From Diospyros lotus (taxonomy: Eukaryota > Streptophyta > Magnoliopsida > Ericales > Ebenaceae): a DNA stretch of 64,000 bases. The position numbers and the translations under genes were made by a program. Location: NCBI RefSeq assembly GCF_014633365.1, contig NC_068338.1, positions 48,619,716 through 48,683,715 on the forward strand, read 5' to 3'. The notes below the pieces were generated by a model. The model was not told where the DNA came from and made no database searches. It worked only from the letters and a program-made list of their open reading frames with translations. Positions 1-11,800 of the stretch are shown here, in pieces. Each line of letters starts with the position of its first letter. The stretch's first letter is position 1.

Positions 1-223
1 TATGCCTATAAAAAGGCCCATTGTAAGAGGAGATGATATGCTTGAATTGATAATTGAAATTCCAATTTCTCTCTCTTTCCCTTCCTTTCTCTCTCAATCG
101 TTCTCCAATATCCCATCCCTTCTCTCCCTAATTCTATTCAATCTCTCCCTCAGAATTCGGCTCTCTCTCGTGAACTCTCCTCACTTCCCTCTCTAACCTT
201 AATCAAATTCTAGGGTTGTGACA
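1..223 (+). repeat. LTR fragment (3' part) of the small pol-less LTR family
   Basis: The segment has a TATA-like CCTATAAAAAGG near its left end, then a CT-rich leader and the terminal GGGTTGTGACA. This matches the layout and wording of the LTRs at 22612-22974, 36233-36623 and 50305-50619. No primer-binding site follows, so this is a solo LTR or the 3' LTR of an element lying left of the window. The sequence after it (GTTTG) cannot be paired with a target duplication because the left end is missing. It is divergent from the other copies. Confidence 0.65.
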
Positions 224-267
224 GTTTGGTTCTTTTCTACTTTAGGTAACAAAGTATAATACACACT

Positions 268-1705
268 CTATTTTTTAAGCTGATATGTGTTCCTCCTACT
301 CGAGTGCTTAGCATCCACGCCAAATTGCCAAGGCTTCCTAAATAAAATATGGAAAGCATCTATATCAACAATATCACAATAGACTTCGTTAGAGTACTTA
401 CCAATAGAGAAAGGCACCTTGCAGCGTTCATCCACATGTATGCCACCAACTTCTTTGATCCATCCAATCATGTAAGGACTTGGATGTTTTTCAGGAGTTA
501 GCTACATCTTCGCTACCATGTCTCTTTCTATGATGTTCTCTTGACTTCCACTATCAATAATTAGGTCAAAGATTTTTCCTTTCATCGTACACCTTGTGCG
601 ATAAAGTTTAGGCCGTTGAGTAGTATCTTCATTCTTTTGAGATAGTATTAACTTCCTCATTGCACCTGTATACTCTCCATGTCCATACTCTTCTTCATCA
701 TTCTCCCTATCAGGCTCGCAATATACTTCCTCTTCAGCAACATCTTTCTCCTCCCTTTCTATAATATTAACTAATTTTCTCCTTGGGCAATCACTAGACT
801 AGTGTCCGACCTCATTACACTTGAAACATTTAAGAGAACAAGCGTTGCATAAGGGTTGTTGGATTTTGAAAGATTAGAAGTAATACCTTGAGTGTTCCCC
901 CCCCCGGGTTGTATCCTTAGTAGGGTTGATTGTATTAGGTGGATTGAAAGGTTGCATTCCTTGAACCAACTTGCCTCTATCAAAAGCTACTTGTTTATTT
1001 TCATTCTTGCTATACCGACACGGGCTCTCTCACTCAACATTAACTCAGCCTTTCTAAGTTCCTTGTTTCTTGCACACTCAGAATAATCTGAACCTCAATT
1101 TTATCACGAATAGCAGGTTTCAATCCATTCAAGTAACAAGCTACTTGTTGATTGTCACTTTCTGACAATTAGTTTCTCTCCGCCAATCTTAAAAATTCAG
1201 AGGTATATTCATTCACACTCTTCATTCCCTGTTCACATCTTTGATAGGATTCAAACATGCATTGTTCATAATCAGAAGATAAAAACCTACCTCTTAACAA
1301 CTGCTTCATTCATCTCCATGTCTGAACTGGGTGTCGGCCTTCCCTTAATCTCGTCTCTCTCAATCACTCCCACCAAATAGATGCGCCACCCTTCAATTTA
1401 TAATCCACTAACTTAACTTGTCGCTCGTCTGGGATCTCTATGTATTCGAAAAATCGGTCAACCTTAGTGATTCAATCTAGGATCAATATCAAGATCTCCA
1501 CTAAAGTAGGAATATCAACCTTTACTTTATACTCATTGTTGCCCCAATGGTTGTGCTGATGTGCATTCTTTCTAACCCTTCTATCATCAAGGTTAGCTAT
1601 TGCTCGACCAAGATCATCCTTTTCATCGCTATCTTCAATCATTGGTCTTCTAGGATTAATAAGGACGTGATTAATGGGTGGTCTTCCCGCTTCGGCTTGA
1701 TTCAT
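268..1705 (-). pseudogene. Ty3/gypsy gag-protease remnant
   Basis: Read on the minus strand, a gag start (MNQAEAGRPP...) runs from 1705 into a VDIPT motif typical of Ty3/gypsy gag. The frame then breaks near 1475. Further on are a CCHC zinc knuckle (CFKCNEVGH...C, about 790-830) and a retropepsin motif (DSGSQENII, about 540-570). The retropepsin is followed by a conserved stretch (PYMIGWIKEVGG) and DAFHILFRKPWQF. Several stops and frameshifts interrupt it. No reverse transcriptase or integrase follows: the element is cut off just after the protease, where the LTR fragment at 1-223 begins. It is non-functional. Confidence 0.75.
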
Positions 1706-1908
1706 CCCATTATTTAGGCTTCTGTCATCATCACCTCGTAGTAAGGCACCCTATTGGTTGCTGATTTGCTTCAATTGTTGTTGGATGGTATGAGTTACTT
1801 CCTGTTGTTCTCGATTACTTTCCAAACCGCGGACAACCCCTGATCATCGTCATGAGATTGGTTGCTACCATTACTTTCGAAATTGGCCATCTGATTGGTT
1901 GATTAACC

Positions 1909-1920
1909 GCTCTGATACCA
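1909..1920 (-). other. Primer-binding site of the Ty3/gypsy remnant
   Basis: On the minus strand this reads TGGTATCAGAGC, the usual initiator-Met-tRNA primer site of plant LTR elements. It lies between the presumed LTR (to the right) and the gag remnant (to the left), which fixes the element's orientation as minus. Confidence 0.8.
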
Positions 1921-1922
1921 CC

Positions 1923-2459
1923 TGACGCTAATGCGTGTGTAAAGAAAACACACAAAGAAACCCTTAAAACAATAAGTTTCAAGTATCCTTGAGAGAATAA
2001 ACTTCAACGACCAAAGCTGGACTCTCAACTAGGCACAAGAACTGAAGCTGCTTGCTGGAAAAAAACCGAACTAGTTTGCTTGAATTTATTGAATAAAAAA
2101 ACTGATTACAACTCTTAGTTTCTAGGTATATTTATAGAGTTTAGCTAATCCTTCTAATACTTCTAAACAAAATCTAACTAAAATTTAATAGAAATAAAAT
2201 CCTAATCAAACATGAAATAAAATCCTAAAACAAGTAGAATTCTAAAACTTATGAAGTTTTGCTACTGTTCCGACGCTACTGTTTGGGCTGGTTCTGGGCT
2301 GCTCAGTTTGGGTTGGGTAGGCCTTGGGCCTTGATCAGTTACCGCATCATAAGGAAATGACAAGTCCCTGCTATGCATATTCAGTGATGAATTTGCTGAT
2401 GAAGGTTGAAAATGATTGCCTGCAACTGGTTTCTTAGAACCATCTCCCGAGGGCATCAA
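1923..2459 (-). repeat. Probable 5' LTR of the Ty3/gypsy remnant
   Basis: Two bases separate this from the primer site. On the minus strand the inner boundary reads ...GCGTCA. A TATA-like CTATAAATATACC lies near 2125-2140. The outer boundary at about 2459 (TGATGCCC on the minus strand) is a guess from the TG...CA rule, because no second LTR copy is in the window. Confidence 0.4.
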
Positions 2460-2570
2460 TAATGTAGTGATGCCTGATCACTATTGCTTCAGTTTGAGGC
2501 CCTCCTCCCTTTTCTCCATGTTTGGGCACACAATGTGTTTATACAACCCCCCAAATTGTAATGAGAGACT

Positions 2571-2700
2571 ACAACAACAATCATAAGCCTTAATCTCGTT
2601 TGGTGGATTGGCCACAACTGAATTCTCGATCTCCAATCAGCTCTATCCATGGTCATAACCTCTTTAACGCTATTATATCCTATGTACTGAGAGACTTGTA
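2571..2700 (-). mobile_element. 5'-truncated LINE 3' end
   Basis: The plus strand reads ACAACAACAA then AGCCTTAATC, followed by a degenerate form of the GGTCGGCTAC motif. This is the reverse complement of the 3' tail of the LINE at 28689-32016 (TGTTGTTG tail preceded by GGGATAAAGGCT). It is more diverged than the other copies. No target duplication was resolved. Confidence 0.55.
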
Positions 2701-3659
2701 GAAAAAAGTAACAAGATATGGGCAGTTCCATATTATATCCATCTGGTATGACTAGATTTTTTAGTTGTATCTCATGATATATTTATTGGGTTATTCATTA
2801 TTTCAAGGAGATAAAAGCTGTTTGTTTCAACATTTTCATTCACTGCCTGAATTTTCCCTTTTATTCAATGTGCAACCATATCGTATTTGTTTATAATACT
2901 AGAATAAATATCTATGGAACTTCCTGAAATGATTGGATTGTGAACATCGGTATACAACAGGGAAGAAGAAAGAACTAAGGCTGTTTGTAGTGCTGAGTTT
3001 GGGATGTGTTGGTTAGTGCATTTTGTGGAGGTCTTTTTGCATTCACTTGTGAGTAGTATGACCTATTAGTTTTTGCATTTTGGTCTTCACCTCATGAGGG
3101 AAATGAGCCTGGGGTGTCTGGCATTTGGTCTAACAAAGGTGTGACATCTTATGGACATAAAGTTTGTTAGATAGACAGACATTATGGGAGGAAGTTGTAG
3201 AAAGAAATAAGTAAATGAGAGAATCTTAGCATTGATGGTAAGACCAATTAAACTTCCTTCGAGTATAACAAATATAATGGCTCATTACCTGCTTCCTGTG
3301 AAATAAGAGTGTAACTGAGACAGGGAAATTACGGTATATATTTGGGGATATTACGGTAGAGTGTGACTCAGAACAACACCTCCCCCCACGCCCCCGCTGC
3401 TGTGGCCCTATCTAACCCGTCATGTGGATTTGCTGGTTGCTGGCTGCTTATTGAGGTTTAGAATTCTACTGTTTGGTTATGTGGTTTTTCAAAAGTTTGT
3501 AGAGAATGAGTTTCACTGTTTATCCTTTTTTCGGTTTTTATTCTTTGTTTGTGCCTTTTGCTCCTTACCACCCTGCCCAGTCAAAGAAAAAAAATCTTTA
3601 TTTTTATCAAATTATAATTCTCTTTAATATTCAAATCGATTCTGATTACATGCATTCAG
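2701..3659. other. Non-coding, intron 5' of the visible GDT1-like exons
   Basis: No recognisable exon or repeat is seen. The preceding exon of the GDT1-like gene should encode the loop upstream of VEEKLE; nothing here reads as that, so it must lie left of the window, beyond the retroelement remnant. The stretch ends in a normal acceptor (GCATTCAG). Confidence 0.5.
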
Positions 3660-5890
3660 GTAGAAGAGAAGCTTGAATCTGGACAAGGGAAAACAGCAGC
3701 CCGCCGGTTCTTTTCTAGATTTTGTACCCCCATTTTCTTGGAGGTATCTTTGTAAAAGCTTGTTTAAGTGCTATTTTGCAGTTATGTCTTCTTTGAATCT
3801 TTCTTCTAGTGAGTTCTTTCAGCTACTTTTAAAGAATTTCTGATAACCAACTTCAAATGTGCCTGGTGGATTCTCACATCATTATGATTAATATTTATGT
3901 CCTCTCACTTTGTGACTTGGTTTGCAGTCATTTATTTTAACATTTCTAGCTGAGTGGGGAGATCGGAGCCAGATTGCAACAATTGCTGTAAGATAATCTC
4001 CTCTTCCATGAACCTTCTTTAGCTATACCTATACATCCATGTATGTGTATATCCTATTTAAAAGCTATGAAGCAAAGTCCCATATGCAAATACTGAATGG
4101 AGAAAGAGAGCACACCACAGTTCTGTTATTACCAGGACTACCGTCTGAGTTGAATTTGTGCATTTCAATATGCATAATGCTATTGTCGTCTGCTTCTTTT
4201 GGTTTTTAAATATCTTGGGAATTAATTACAAGTTGGAACTTAGAAGATAGACCTATTACATCTAATGCAAAAACTTTTATCGTCTACCTCAGAACCTTCT
4301 TCCTTCTTTGATGGGTAAGAATAATAAGGTTGCAATGTCACATGTTCTAGTTGTGAAGTCAGCCTCTTTGCAAGGCAAGGTTAAGCTTGCATACAAAAAT
4401 GACCCTACCCCCGACCTTTGCAAAGGAGGTAGCTTCATGCGTGGGAGAGATCCTTTTTTGATAGATTAAATAATTGTAAAAGAGAACCAATAAAATTGGG
4501 CTGGACTTTGTACAAGGGCAAGAAGGCTTAAAGATTATGACCCAAAACAAGTAATCAGGGAAAAGACCAAAAGAAGAAAATGAAAGACTGGTACGAATCT
4601 AGAGATTTACAAGCTAGAGTTCATATAGTTGACCCCACCTAGTGGGATTAAGGTCTGATATGTTGTTTTAATATTAATGTTATAATATAAGCAATGTTAT
4701 AAATATTGTATTGCTAAATTAATTTTTTATAAGAATATCAATCTATTTTATTCACATTTTTTATAATAATAATAATAAATTATTGAAAGTATAATATTTA
4801 GTAATACCTTGAATACAATATTAATAGCATTAATTTTATAACAATAACACCATTAATATTAATTTTTTAGTATTATAATATTATTAATATGTTATTGTAT
4901 TAGATAGCAATCGAACACATGTTTTATATAACCATTTTGAACATATTTTTTAGTTTGTAAGATAAAAGAACAGTTTTATATATTCTACAATTGAATTTAT
5001 TTTTTCTGTGAAAAAGGATAACAAAGATGAAATGAGAAAGTGGGAGCAAAATTGGAAAATGTTCTATACAACTACACAATCCCTTGTCTTTTATTTATGG
5101 TTGCCCAGGCAAACTTCTATAGTGGATAATGGATACAAGAAGTCCTTTCATGGACAATATTTCTGACTGAAAACGACCTATTTATTGATGTCCATGGCAA
5201 TTTAATTGGGATCAGAATCAATATTACCGGTACATGTGGCCTATGGGATGTGATATCTGCTTTTGATCTTCTATTTGTGTTGGATTTATTGTTAGGTATG
5301 TTTTTTTTAAGAAATAAAATGTTGAGAAGACAAAGAGCCGCATTTTTATCTTCTTGGGTGGTTTTAGTTGAGAAGCACGTTTGTTCCCCCAGGATATGAT
5401 AGCATGTCCGTCTGGTCTTGTGGCCATTGTGGCATGCACCATTTGTCTTGATGCAGAAACCTGTATTTCTGTCCAATAAGCTTTATTGAGTTTTTGCTTT
5501 TGAAGCGGATGTACAGAAGTCATTATTCAAGTTCTAGACCAATTTATTTTGGTTAATACTTGATGCACTTTGAAATAGTGAACCATTTACTTATTCCATG
5601 TTTTGGTTTCTACCCGTCAAGCATTGCATATTTAAATGCTGCAGTCATTGTTAGATTTCTCGTCTATTATACGAGATGAATTTTCTTTTGTGATTCTGCA
5701 GCTGGCTACACACAAAAATGCAGTTGGTGTCGCTGTGGGTGCTACCGTGGGGCACACCATTTGTACATCGCTAGCAGTGGTGGGAGGAAGCATGCTCGCA
5801 TCCAAGATCTCCCAAAGAACGGTTGCTACAATAGGTGGCTTGCTTTTCCTTGGCTTTTCCTTATCGTCTTATTTTTATCCTCCCTTGTAA
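3660..5890 (+). CDS. GDT1-like membrane cation transporter (UPF0016/TMEM165 family), 3' exons
   Basis: Three exons are visible: 3660-3743 (VEEKLESGQGKTAARRF...), 3928-3987 and 5702-5890 (stop TAA 5888-5890). All have GT-AG borders and complete codons at the joins. The middle exon carries EWGDRSQ, the second copy of the family hallmark E-x-G-D-[KR]-[ST], in a transmembrane helix. The last exon adds two hydrophobic helices and ends SSYFYPPL. The family transports Mn2+/Ca2+ (in exchange for H+) across Golgi or chloroplast membranes. The wording most resembles the Arabidopsis GDT1-like 3/4 subgroup, which is a judgement from memory. The first half of the protein, including the N-terminal EIGD motif, is outside the window, and the upstream intron has been invaded by a Ty3/gypsy fragment. 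The visible part shows no defect. Confidence 0.9.
4355..4465 (+). mobile_element. SINE-like sequence (Au-SINE type)
   Basis: The wording GCAAGGCAAGGTTAAGC, GCATACAAAAATGACCC and AGGTAGCTTCATGCG follows the conserved 3' body of plant Au-type SINEs (x-AAGG-x-TGCGTACA...GGGAGCTTCGTGCA). It sits in the last intron of the GDT1-like gene. The 5' tRNA-related part and the target duplications were not resolved. Confidence 0.5.
4628..4668 (+). mobile_element. LINE 3'-end stub
   Basis: It reads GTTGACCCCACCTAGTGGG followed by ATTAAGG and a TGTTGTT tail, the plus-strand form of the 3' end of the LINE family at 28689-32016. Only the extreme 3' end is present. It lies in the last GDT1-like intron, and AT-rich DNA follows to about 4990. 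Confidence 0.6.
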
Positions 5891-8215
5891 CCCACCAAGC
5901 TGTGTGCTAACCTGATGCTTAGGCGTGCTACTGCTCCTAGTTTCAATTTTTTTTACTACTCTGCTTATTCGTGTTCATTAGCATTTGAAAATATGTTAAT
6001 GGCTAGGCAATATTTGTTATTGCCAACCTCTTATCATTTATTTTGAATTTATTCCAAATTTTTGTTACCTTCAAATGTAGATTAAGATTTATGTGAAATC
6101 ATACGCAATTTCTAGTTCCCTGCCAAATCTGGTTTGCACCAAATTATTCTCCCATGATTACAACTGATGAATTCTATTTGTCAATGGTGGAAAAGTTTTC
6201 AGAAGTGAAATTACTACTGGAGTAGACATTGGGGAGTGAGAAAGCACTAGAAAGATCGGCCTTTTATCTTTGCATTTGGTTGCATTGTTTTGTGGAGAGG
6301 AGAATTAGGTGTTTGTTTTTGTAAATGAATTAGATGTTACTCTTATCAAAACAATACATTTAAGTTTTAATCTTATTAAGAGGAGTTGTACATCGATTAT
6401 ACTTTTTCAATCTTTTTTTTTTTTTTTTTTGGGTGGGGGGGTGGGGTGGGGTATCATCATGATGCCTTTTAAAATTAAAATTCTTGTGAAACCCCATTTG
6501 TCGTCTGGTTGTTGTGCATAGGCTGTGTGTGGGCAAGAAAAGACACAAGTGCTTCCATTAACAGGTCACAGTATCTTTATGGGAGTTGACACAGAGAAAA
6601 GAAAGAACAAACGATCATGTTTAAGTACATAATACAAGGCTTGAAATTAGTTATGAAAGGATCTTTCCGATTGAAAATTGAGACAAGATTTTAAGTAGAC
6701 TTTGCCATGGATTGTCACACCTGACGTAACCAAGTGAACGCTCAGTTGCTGAATGGATGATGAATGTCTTACTCATTTGAATTCTCTTCATTTACATATA
6801 TTATTAGTATATTAGTTAAAATGGGCTACACTTAATATATAGATGTTAATTAAGTTAACTCGTTAACTTAGACTAAGTAGTCCATGGCGTAACTGAACTG
6901 ATCGTGCTGGATATTATCTTTTATTACAAATAATTCATCGCAAATTGAATAATATTATTATTATGTTTAAGATTTTTAACAGTGGGGTATTGCTTTTTAT
7001 CATAATAATAATAATTAACTTAACATCCGCGATAAGACACACGTGCAATATGAATTTTTGAAAATCGAACATTGACAAAAATTGGAAACATAGAATTGAA
7101 CGTTTGCATCCAATCCAAGGTAAAGTGCTTTCAATGAAGAGAACTAGATTTGGATTTTTCTTCCGTAACAAACTCTTAAATTAATACGTTGCGATATGAA
7201 CGTTATATCAGTAATTAATAAGAACGAGTCCCAAGCTCTATTATTATTATTATTGGCAAGGGTCCCAAGCGTTATTTAGTCATAAACAAGTGTTACTTCC
7301 GGGTTAAGCTTAACAAAAAATGAAAGGGACAAATCTGGAAATTCCGATTAGAAACCATTATTTCTAAGATTATATCAACTATTATTATTTCTATTATTAT
7401 TATTCTTTAAAGAAATTAGAATAATATATTTTAAATTTTTTTTGTAAGGCAGTCTTTGCTTCCTTAAATCAATTATCTTTAATAATAATTTTACGTTTAT
7501 TTATTTAACATATATAAGATCATATATTGTCACTAAAGATAACTAAAAATAACAGAAAAGTTGGTTGAAATAGGTCTCTGCTCCTGCTCGTTACTGTTGG
7601 TTAAGTAAGCTTGAGTTTAATATAAATATAAATTTTAATTAATTATGGATTCAAATTAACTCAGTTATAAGGTAAAATAGGACCAATTTAATCTATTATA
7701 GTCGGATGTGACAATTTTATAATTAAAACTTGTGAAATGCTAAAATATTAATAAACAATAAGACTTTTATATTATTTATTTGAGTTGGGTCTTATTTTCA
7801 ATTATTTAACTTAATGAAATTAAATTGAAAAATATTTAAATTAAATCTATTTAATTATATTAATTTAGGAAAGGAAAAAAAAAAAAAAAAGTCGACTACT
7901 ACCATGTATTCCAGGTGACGTGCAATTTAAAATGTCAGATATCACATGCTTTGTAAGGACACTTTTTGAATAAAAATGATTCAATTAGAATAATAATAAA
8001 AAATAATATATTAATTTTAGAATATCTTGGCTAAAAGGACATGCAATTAGCAAAAGAGGACAAAGTGGGGAGGAAAAGTGGGTGGGGAAAGCCACGAGAT
8101 TCTTCTTAGTTAAGCCTTAATAAGATTATTATTATTATTATAGAATTTGTTGGGATTAATTAAAGATAAAAATTGGATTTGGGGGTCAAACCTATGAACC
8201 ATGGACTAGGATTAT
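5891..8215. other. Intergenic region, AT-rich
   Basis: It contains the 3' UTR of the GDT1-like gene and the upstream region of the zinc-finger gene. A poly-T tract followed by a G-rich stretch lies at about 6411-6452, and several ATT-repeat microsatellites lie between 6950 and 8140. No coding sequence or recognisable transposon was found. Confidence 0.6.
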
Positions 8216-8222
8216 TATAAAT
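8216..8222 (+). promoter_or_regulatory. Candidate TATA box of the CCCH zinc-finger gene
   Basis: TATAAAT sits about 520 bases before the start codon, upstream of a long CT-rich leader. This is a usual plant arrangement. It is inferred from position only. Confidence 0.4.
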
Positions 8223-8364
8223 CGCATTAAGGACTGAAAGGGGCAACGTGTTGGGCCTACAGCGCGAGTGGAGTCGAGTTCCATACCCGCCGCGAGTGAG
8301 CGTACAGATGGACTTGTTTCATTTAGGGAAGGCTTACGTGGGTGGGATGGTTGGTTGATTTTCG

Positions 8365-8417
8365 TTCTCTCCCTCTCTCTCTCTTTCTCTCTCTCTCTCA
8401 TTCATTTTCTCATTCAT

Positions 8418-8456
<39 letters not shown>
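8365..8456 (+). repeat. CT microsatellite in the 5' leader
   Basis: Two blocks of (CT)n are separated by CATTCATTTT units. CT/GA repeats are common near plant transcription starts and 5' UTRs. This one probably lies in the leader of the zinc-finger mRNA. Confidence 0.8.
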
Positions 8457-8457
<1 letters not shown>

Positions 8458-8685
8458 GTTTGTGGAGAGGAGAGAACGCTGCTTTGAGTGCCTTCCACCT
8501 TTCACTGCTCCTGCTTTCTCTCTCTTTCTCTCTCTAAAAGTTCGCGTCGGTTTGTATTTGTTGATAACTGTCTTTGTTTTGTTGCGTCTCGGGAGGATTT
8601 GATCGCCGCCGCCGACGACAGAGAACCGGAGGGACGTCAGCAGCGGCGGCAGAGGCAGAGGCAGGGGATTCCGCCGGCGGCGGCG

Positions 8686-8706
8686 ATGGCGGAGTCACAG
8701 TGGTGA
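8686..8706 (+). CDS. Upstream ORF 1 of the CCCH gene
   Basis: A six-codon ORF (MAESQW, stop TGA) starts at the ATG in GGCGATGGC, a good initiation context with G at +4. It lies wholly upstream of the main start and could reduce initiation at the main start. Confidence 0.35.
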   Translation: MAESQW

Positions 8707-8719
8707 GATTAATCGCTCT

Positions 8720-8806
8720 ATGGAGGTGCGTTCCCCTGATGGAATTCGAAGCTGGAATTCCGATGGCCCGACCGAGTGTTGTCCAGGGACCGTCTTCCTT
8801 GGATGA
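8720..8806 (+). CDS. Upstream ORF 2, overlapping the main start
   Basis: A 28-codon ORF (MEVRSPDG...) begins 19 bases before the main ATG, in another frame. It stops at TGA 8804-8806, two bases before the end of exon 1, so it overlaps the first 68 bases of the coding exon. Ribosomes starting here could not restart at 8739. Whether it is translated is unknown. Confidence 0.35.
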   Translation: MEVRSPDGIRSWNSDGPTECCPGTVFLG

Positions 8807-11800
8807 AGGTCGCTTTTTGGCTCTCCTTTTTCGATATTATTATTATTCTATTGAACTATTTGTTTTTGTCTTCTTCTCCTAATGTGGGAGTCACCGACTG
8901 GAATTTTGTTTGAATTCGTTAGGAGCTTTTCTAGCTTTGAATTGTTATGGTGAAATTTAGGTTTCGTTCGATCACTCGTGGATCTGATCGCGCTTGGATT
9001 CCGTGGACTAAATTGTGATATTAGTGACTGAATTTGCATTCCTTCTCCTTTTGTTCCAATGCTCTTAGCAGTTTACCTTAAAGGTTAAAATTATTGATGC
9101 TTTTGAATCTTGGGTTCTGTTTGTTCTTTTTTTATTTACCACTTCGGTTATTGCATCGCATCCACGCAATAGCATAAGCATTCGATTAGATTTCCTCTGG
9201 TGACCGACTGTTCTGTTTCAAATTTATAGATTTATTTCAAGCGGGTAAATTTTTGTTATTCCCTTATTTTTATTATTATTATTTTTTTGCCTCACAAAAT
9301 TTTGCATAGAGCCACACACGCAGGATGGATAACAATGATGTGGCCTTGGTAATTTTGGAGCTTCAGAGAAGATGGTGGTCATTATGCTTCAAGAAATATG
9401 AACGGTGACCCCATTCATATGCGTGGACTTTCTTTCTTCCCTGTTTTATGTCATGTTCTCTGGAATATGTGTTTTTGTGGGTATTGACCTATTACTGTTT
9501 AGATTTTGCTTCATGATTTTAGTTGTTTGACTGGCATTTTCCTTTGTTCTTATAGAAAGTGAAAGCTTGGTACTTGAATTATTTTGCTCACATGCTTAAA
9601 CTGGCGACCTTATTAATATTTCAGATACATTGTGGCAATTGAGCTTAAGGCCTAGTGAAAGAATGGATTCTGGAACTTATCCTGTGCGTGAAGGAGAACC
9701 AGACTGTTCTTATTATATCAGGACAGGCCTTTGCAGATTTGGGGCAACTTGCCGATTTAACCATCCTCCTAATAGGAAACTGGTAAGAGTCGCATCCAGA
9801 ATGGACTACCTTAAGGATGTCTGTTATTATACAGTTACGTAGTTTATCACACTATCAACCAGGTTCTTAGATGTTTATATTTTGTAGCATTACCTTTATT
9901 ATGGTGCAAGTTCTTAAATTAATTGAATTGTTGACGCACATATGGTTGCAAGGTGATATTCATGATTTATCAAATCTACTGAAATCTGGTTCTTAAAAAT
10001 ATTTACAGAAATCTGGTCCTTTGACATATAAAACGGGTTCACCAACCTAGATCTGCACCTTGGTGGCAAACGCAGATCCATATGGGTTCACTGCACACCC
10101 ATATCAGTTATGGGTTCACTGCACACCCATATCAGATATGGGTTTATAAAGAAACCGAAATCAGAATTTGATTTCACGAACCGTAGACGAACTTTGCAAA
10201 GAACATATACTAGATTTGGGTTTGCCATCCAGATCTGGTGTGGCCAGAGAAAAAAGAAGAAAGAAAGAAGAATAAAGGGGAGATGGTTGTTGGCTGTAGG
10301 GGGTTCATTTACCATGGAGAGGGAGGGAGACAGGTTAAAGGAATGGTGCAAGGCTGGGGGAGCTGAAACAAATATGTTAGGTGCGGGTGCGGGTAGGGGA
10401 AAGGAAATGAAGTGGGAAAATTACAACACCCTTTGGGGGTGTTTTTTTTTTTAATCCAAAAATGTTTTGACTTTTTCAAAAAACAAAAACAGACAACCAA
10501 ACAACATTTTTTATTTTCATTTCCAAAGTTCTGAAAACAGAAATTAAAAACTAAAAATTGAAAAGCTCTACCAAATGGGTCTGTTATCTTTCGACTTTTG
10601 TGTACGTCCTCTTGTGATTGTTACATTCTATTGCTGCTATGTTCTCTCGTACTACTGGTGTATGATTTTCTTTTCTTTCTTTTACTGCATTTCTCATACC
10701 ACATCACGCTGCAATCTGTAATAAAAAACACCGTATATATGTATATAATCTACATATAAATGCACGAAATAATTGGATCATTGACTAGGCCTCAGTGGTA
10801 GTGTTGGGCTCAATAATTAATAAGTTGTAGAGGCATTGAGGTTCGTTTCTTTCCTGGGGGGTGGGGGGTTGTGTGGGCAGGGTTTCAAAATCAAAATGCA
10901 CGAAGAGACAGATAAGATAGGAGTTGGGCTGTTCATGACGGTGTGTGTTAGAGGTGGTAGGTGATAATGGAAGTGGCTGTGAGGGGGGATTTCAATTGCA
11001 TGACAGTTGGTAATGGGTTTGTAGTAGGAAGAGGAGGATATCAATTATACATTGTTGACTTTTTGATTATAATATTTTAATTTTTTCATTAAAATTAAAC
11101 TTATTTTGAAAATAAGTTTAAACATCTAATTTAGTATGTTTCATAGTACTTAGACCAATGAAATCAGACAAGGAATAGAGGTTAAGAGTATTTTGAGAGA
11201 ACCTGCAGGGCCTTGGGGGAAGGGAATAGGGATCTCTCCTTTGATGAAAGCAACTCACCAAAAGCTTATCCTAATTACTTGGAGATGGTTCATTTTTCCC
11301 CCCCTTCAGTACTTTTCATTTCTTTAAGTCTCATCTGCCTTCAAGATCCATTTGGTAAGTTCATACAACTTTTCTTAATTAGTGGTTCAACCATTTTTTT
11401 TTTCTCTGAATTCCAGGCTATTGCCACTGCAAGGATGAAGGGTGAATATCCAGAAAGAATAGGACAACCTGAATGTCAGGTATGCATTCATCTTCACTCT
11501 TCTCCTTTCTCATTTTTTTTATTTGTTTTTGTGCTGAACTTATTTTAAGAATTGTTCTCAGAGTTATTATTTGCTGCAGCCTATCCATTTTAAATTTTAA
11601 CATGAACTGGCTCACCTATCTGTTTGCCTTAAAGTGGAAGATACATGAACTCATAATACCAAAATATCATTTCTGGGGTGTACTTATGAATGGTGGAAGT
11701 TAGCCACTACTTTTCTTCATCTTCTTCTTCGTGTGTACCAAAATGCCATTTTTGTGTGTACTTAATTGTTAACTGTTGAATGTTGGAAGTTACTGTAATT

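Noticed and set aside
5117..5523. Two overlapping minus-strand open frames of 119 and 99 codons
   Set aside because: Inside the last GDT1-like intron, overlapping each other, with no family signal. Chance frames.
8268..8602. Ser/Leu-rich open frames over the CT microsatellite
   Set aside because: Low-complexity translation of (CT)n in a leader.
8574..8738. In-frame N-terminal extension of the CCCH protein (MFCCVSGGFDRR...)
   Set aside because: Low-complexity Arg/Ala/Gly run from a GC-rich leader. Family proteins start at the equivalent of 8739. Mentioned as a possibility only.
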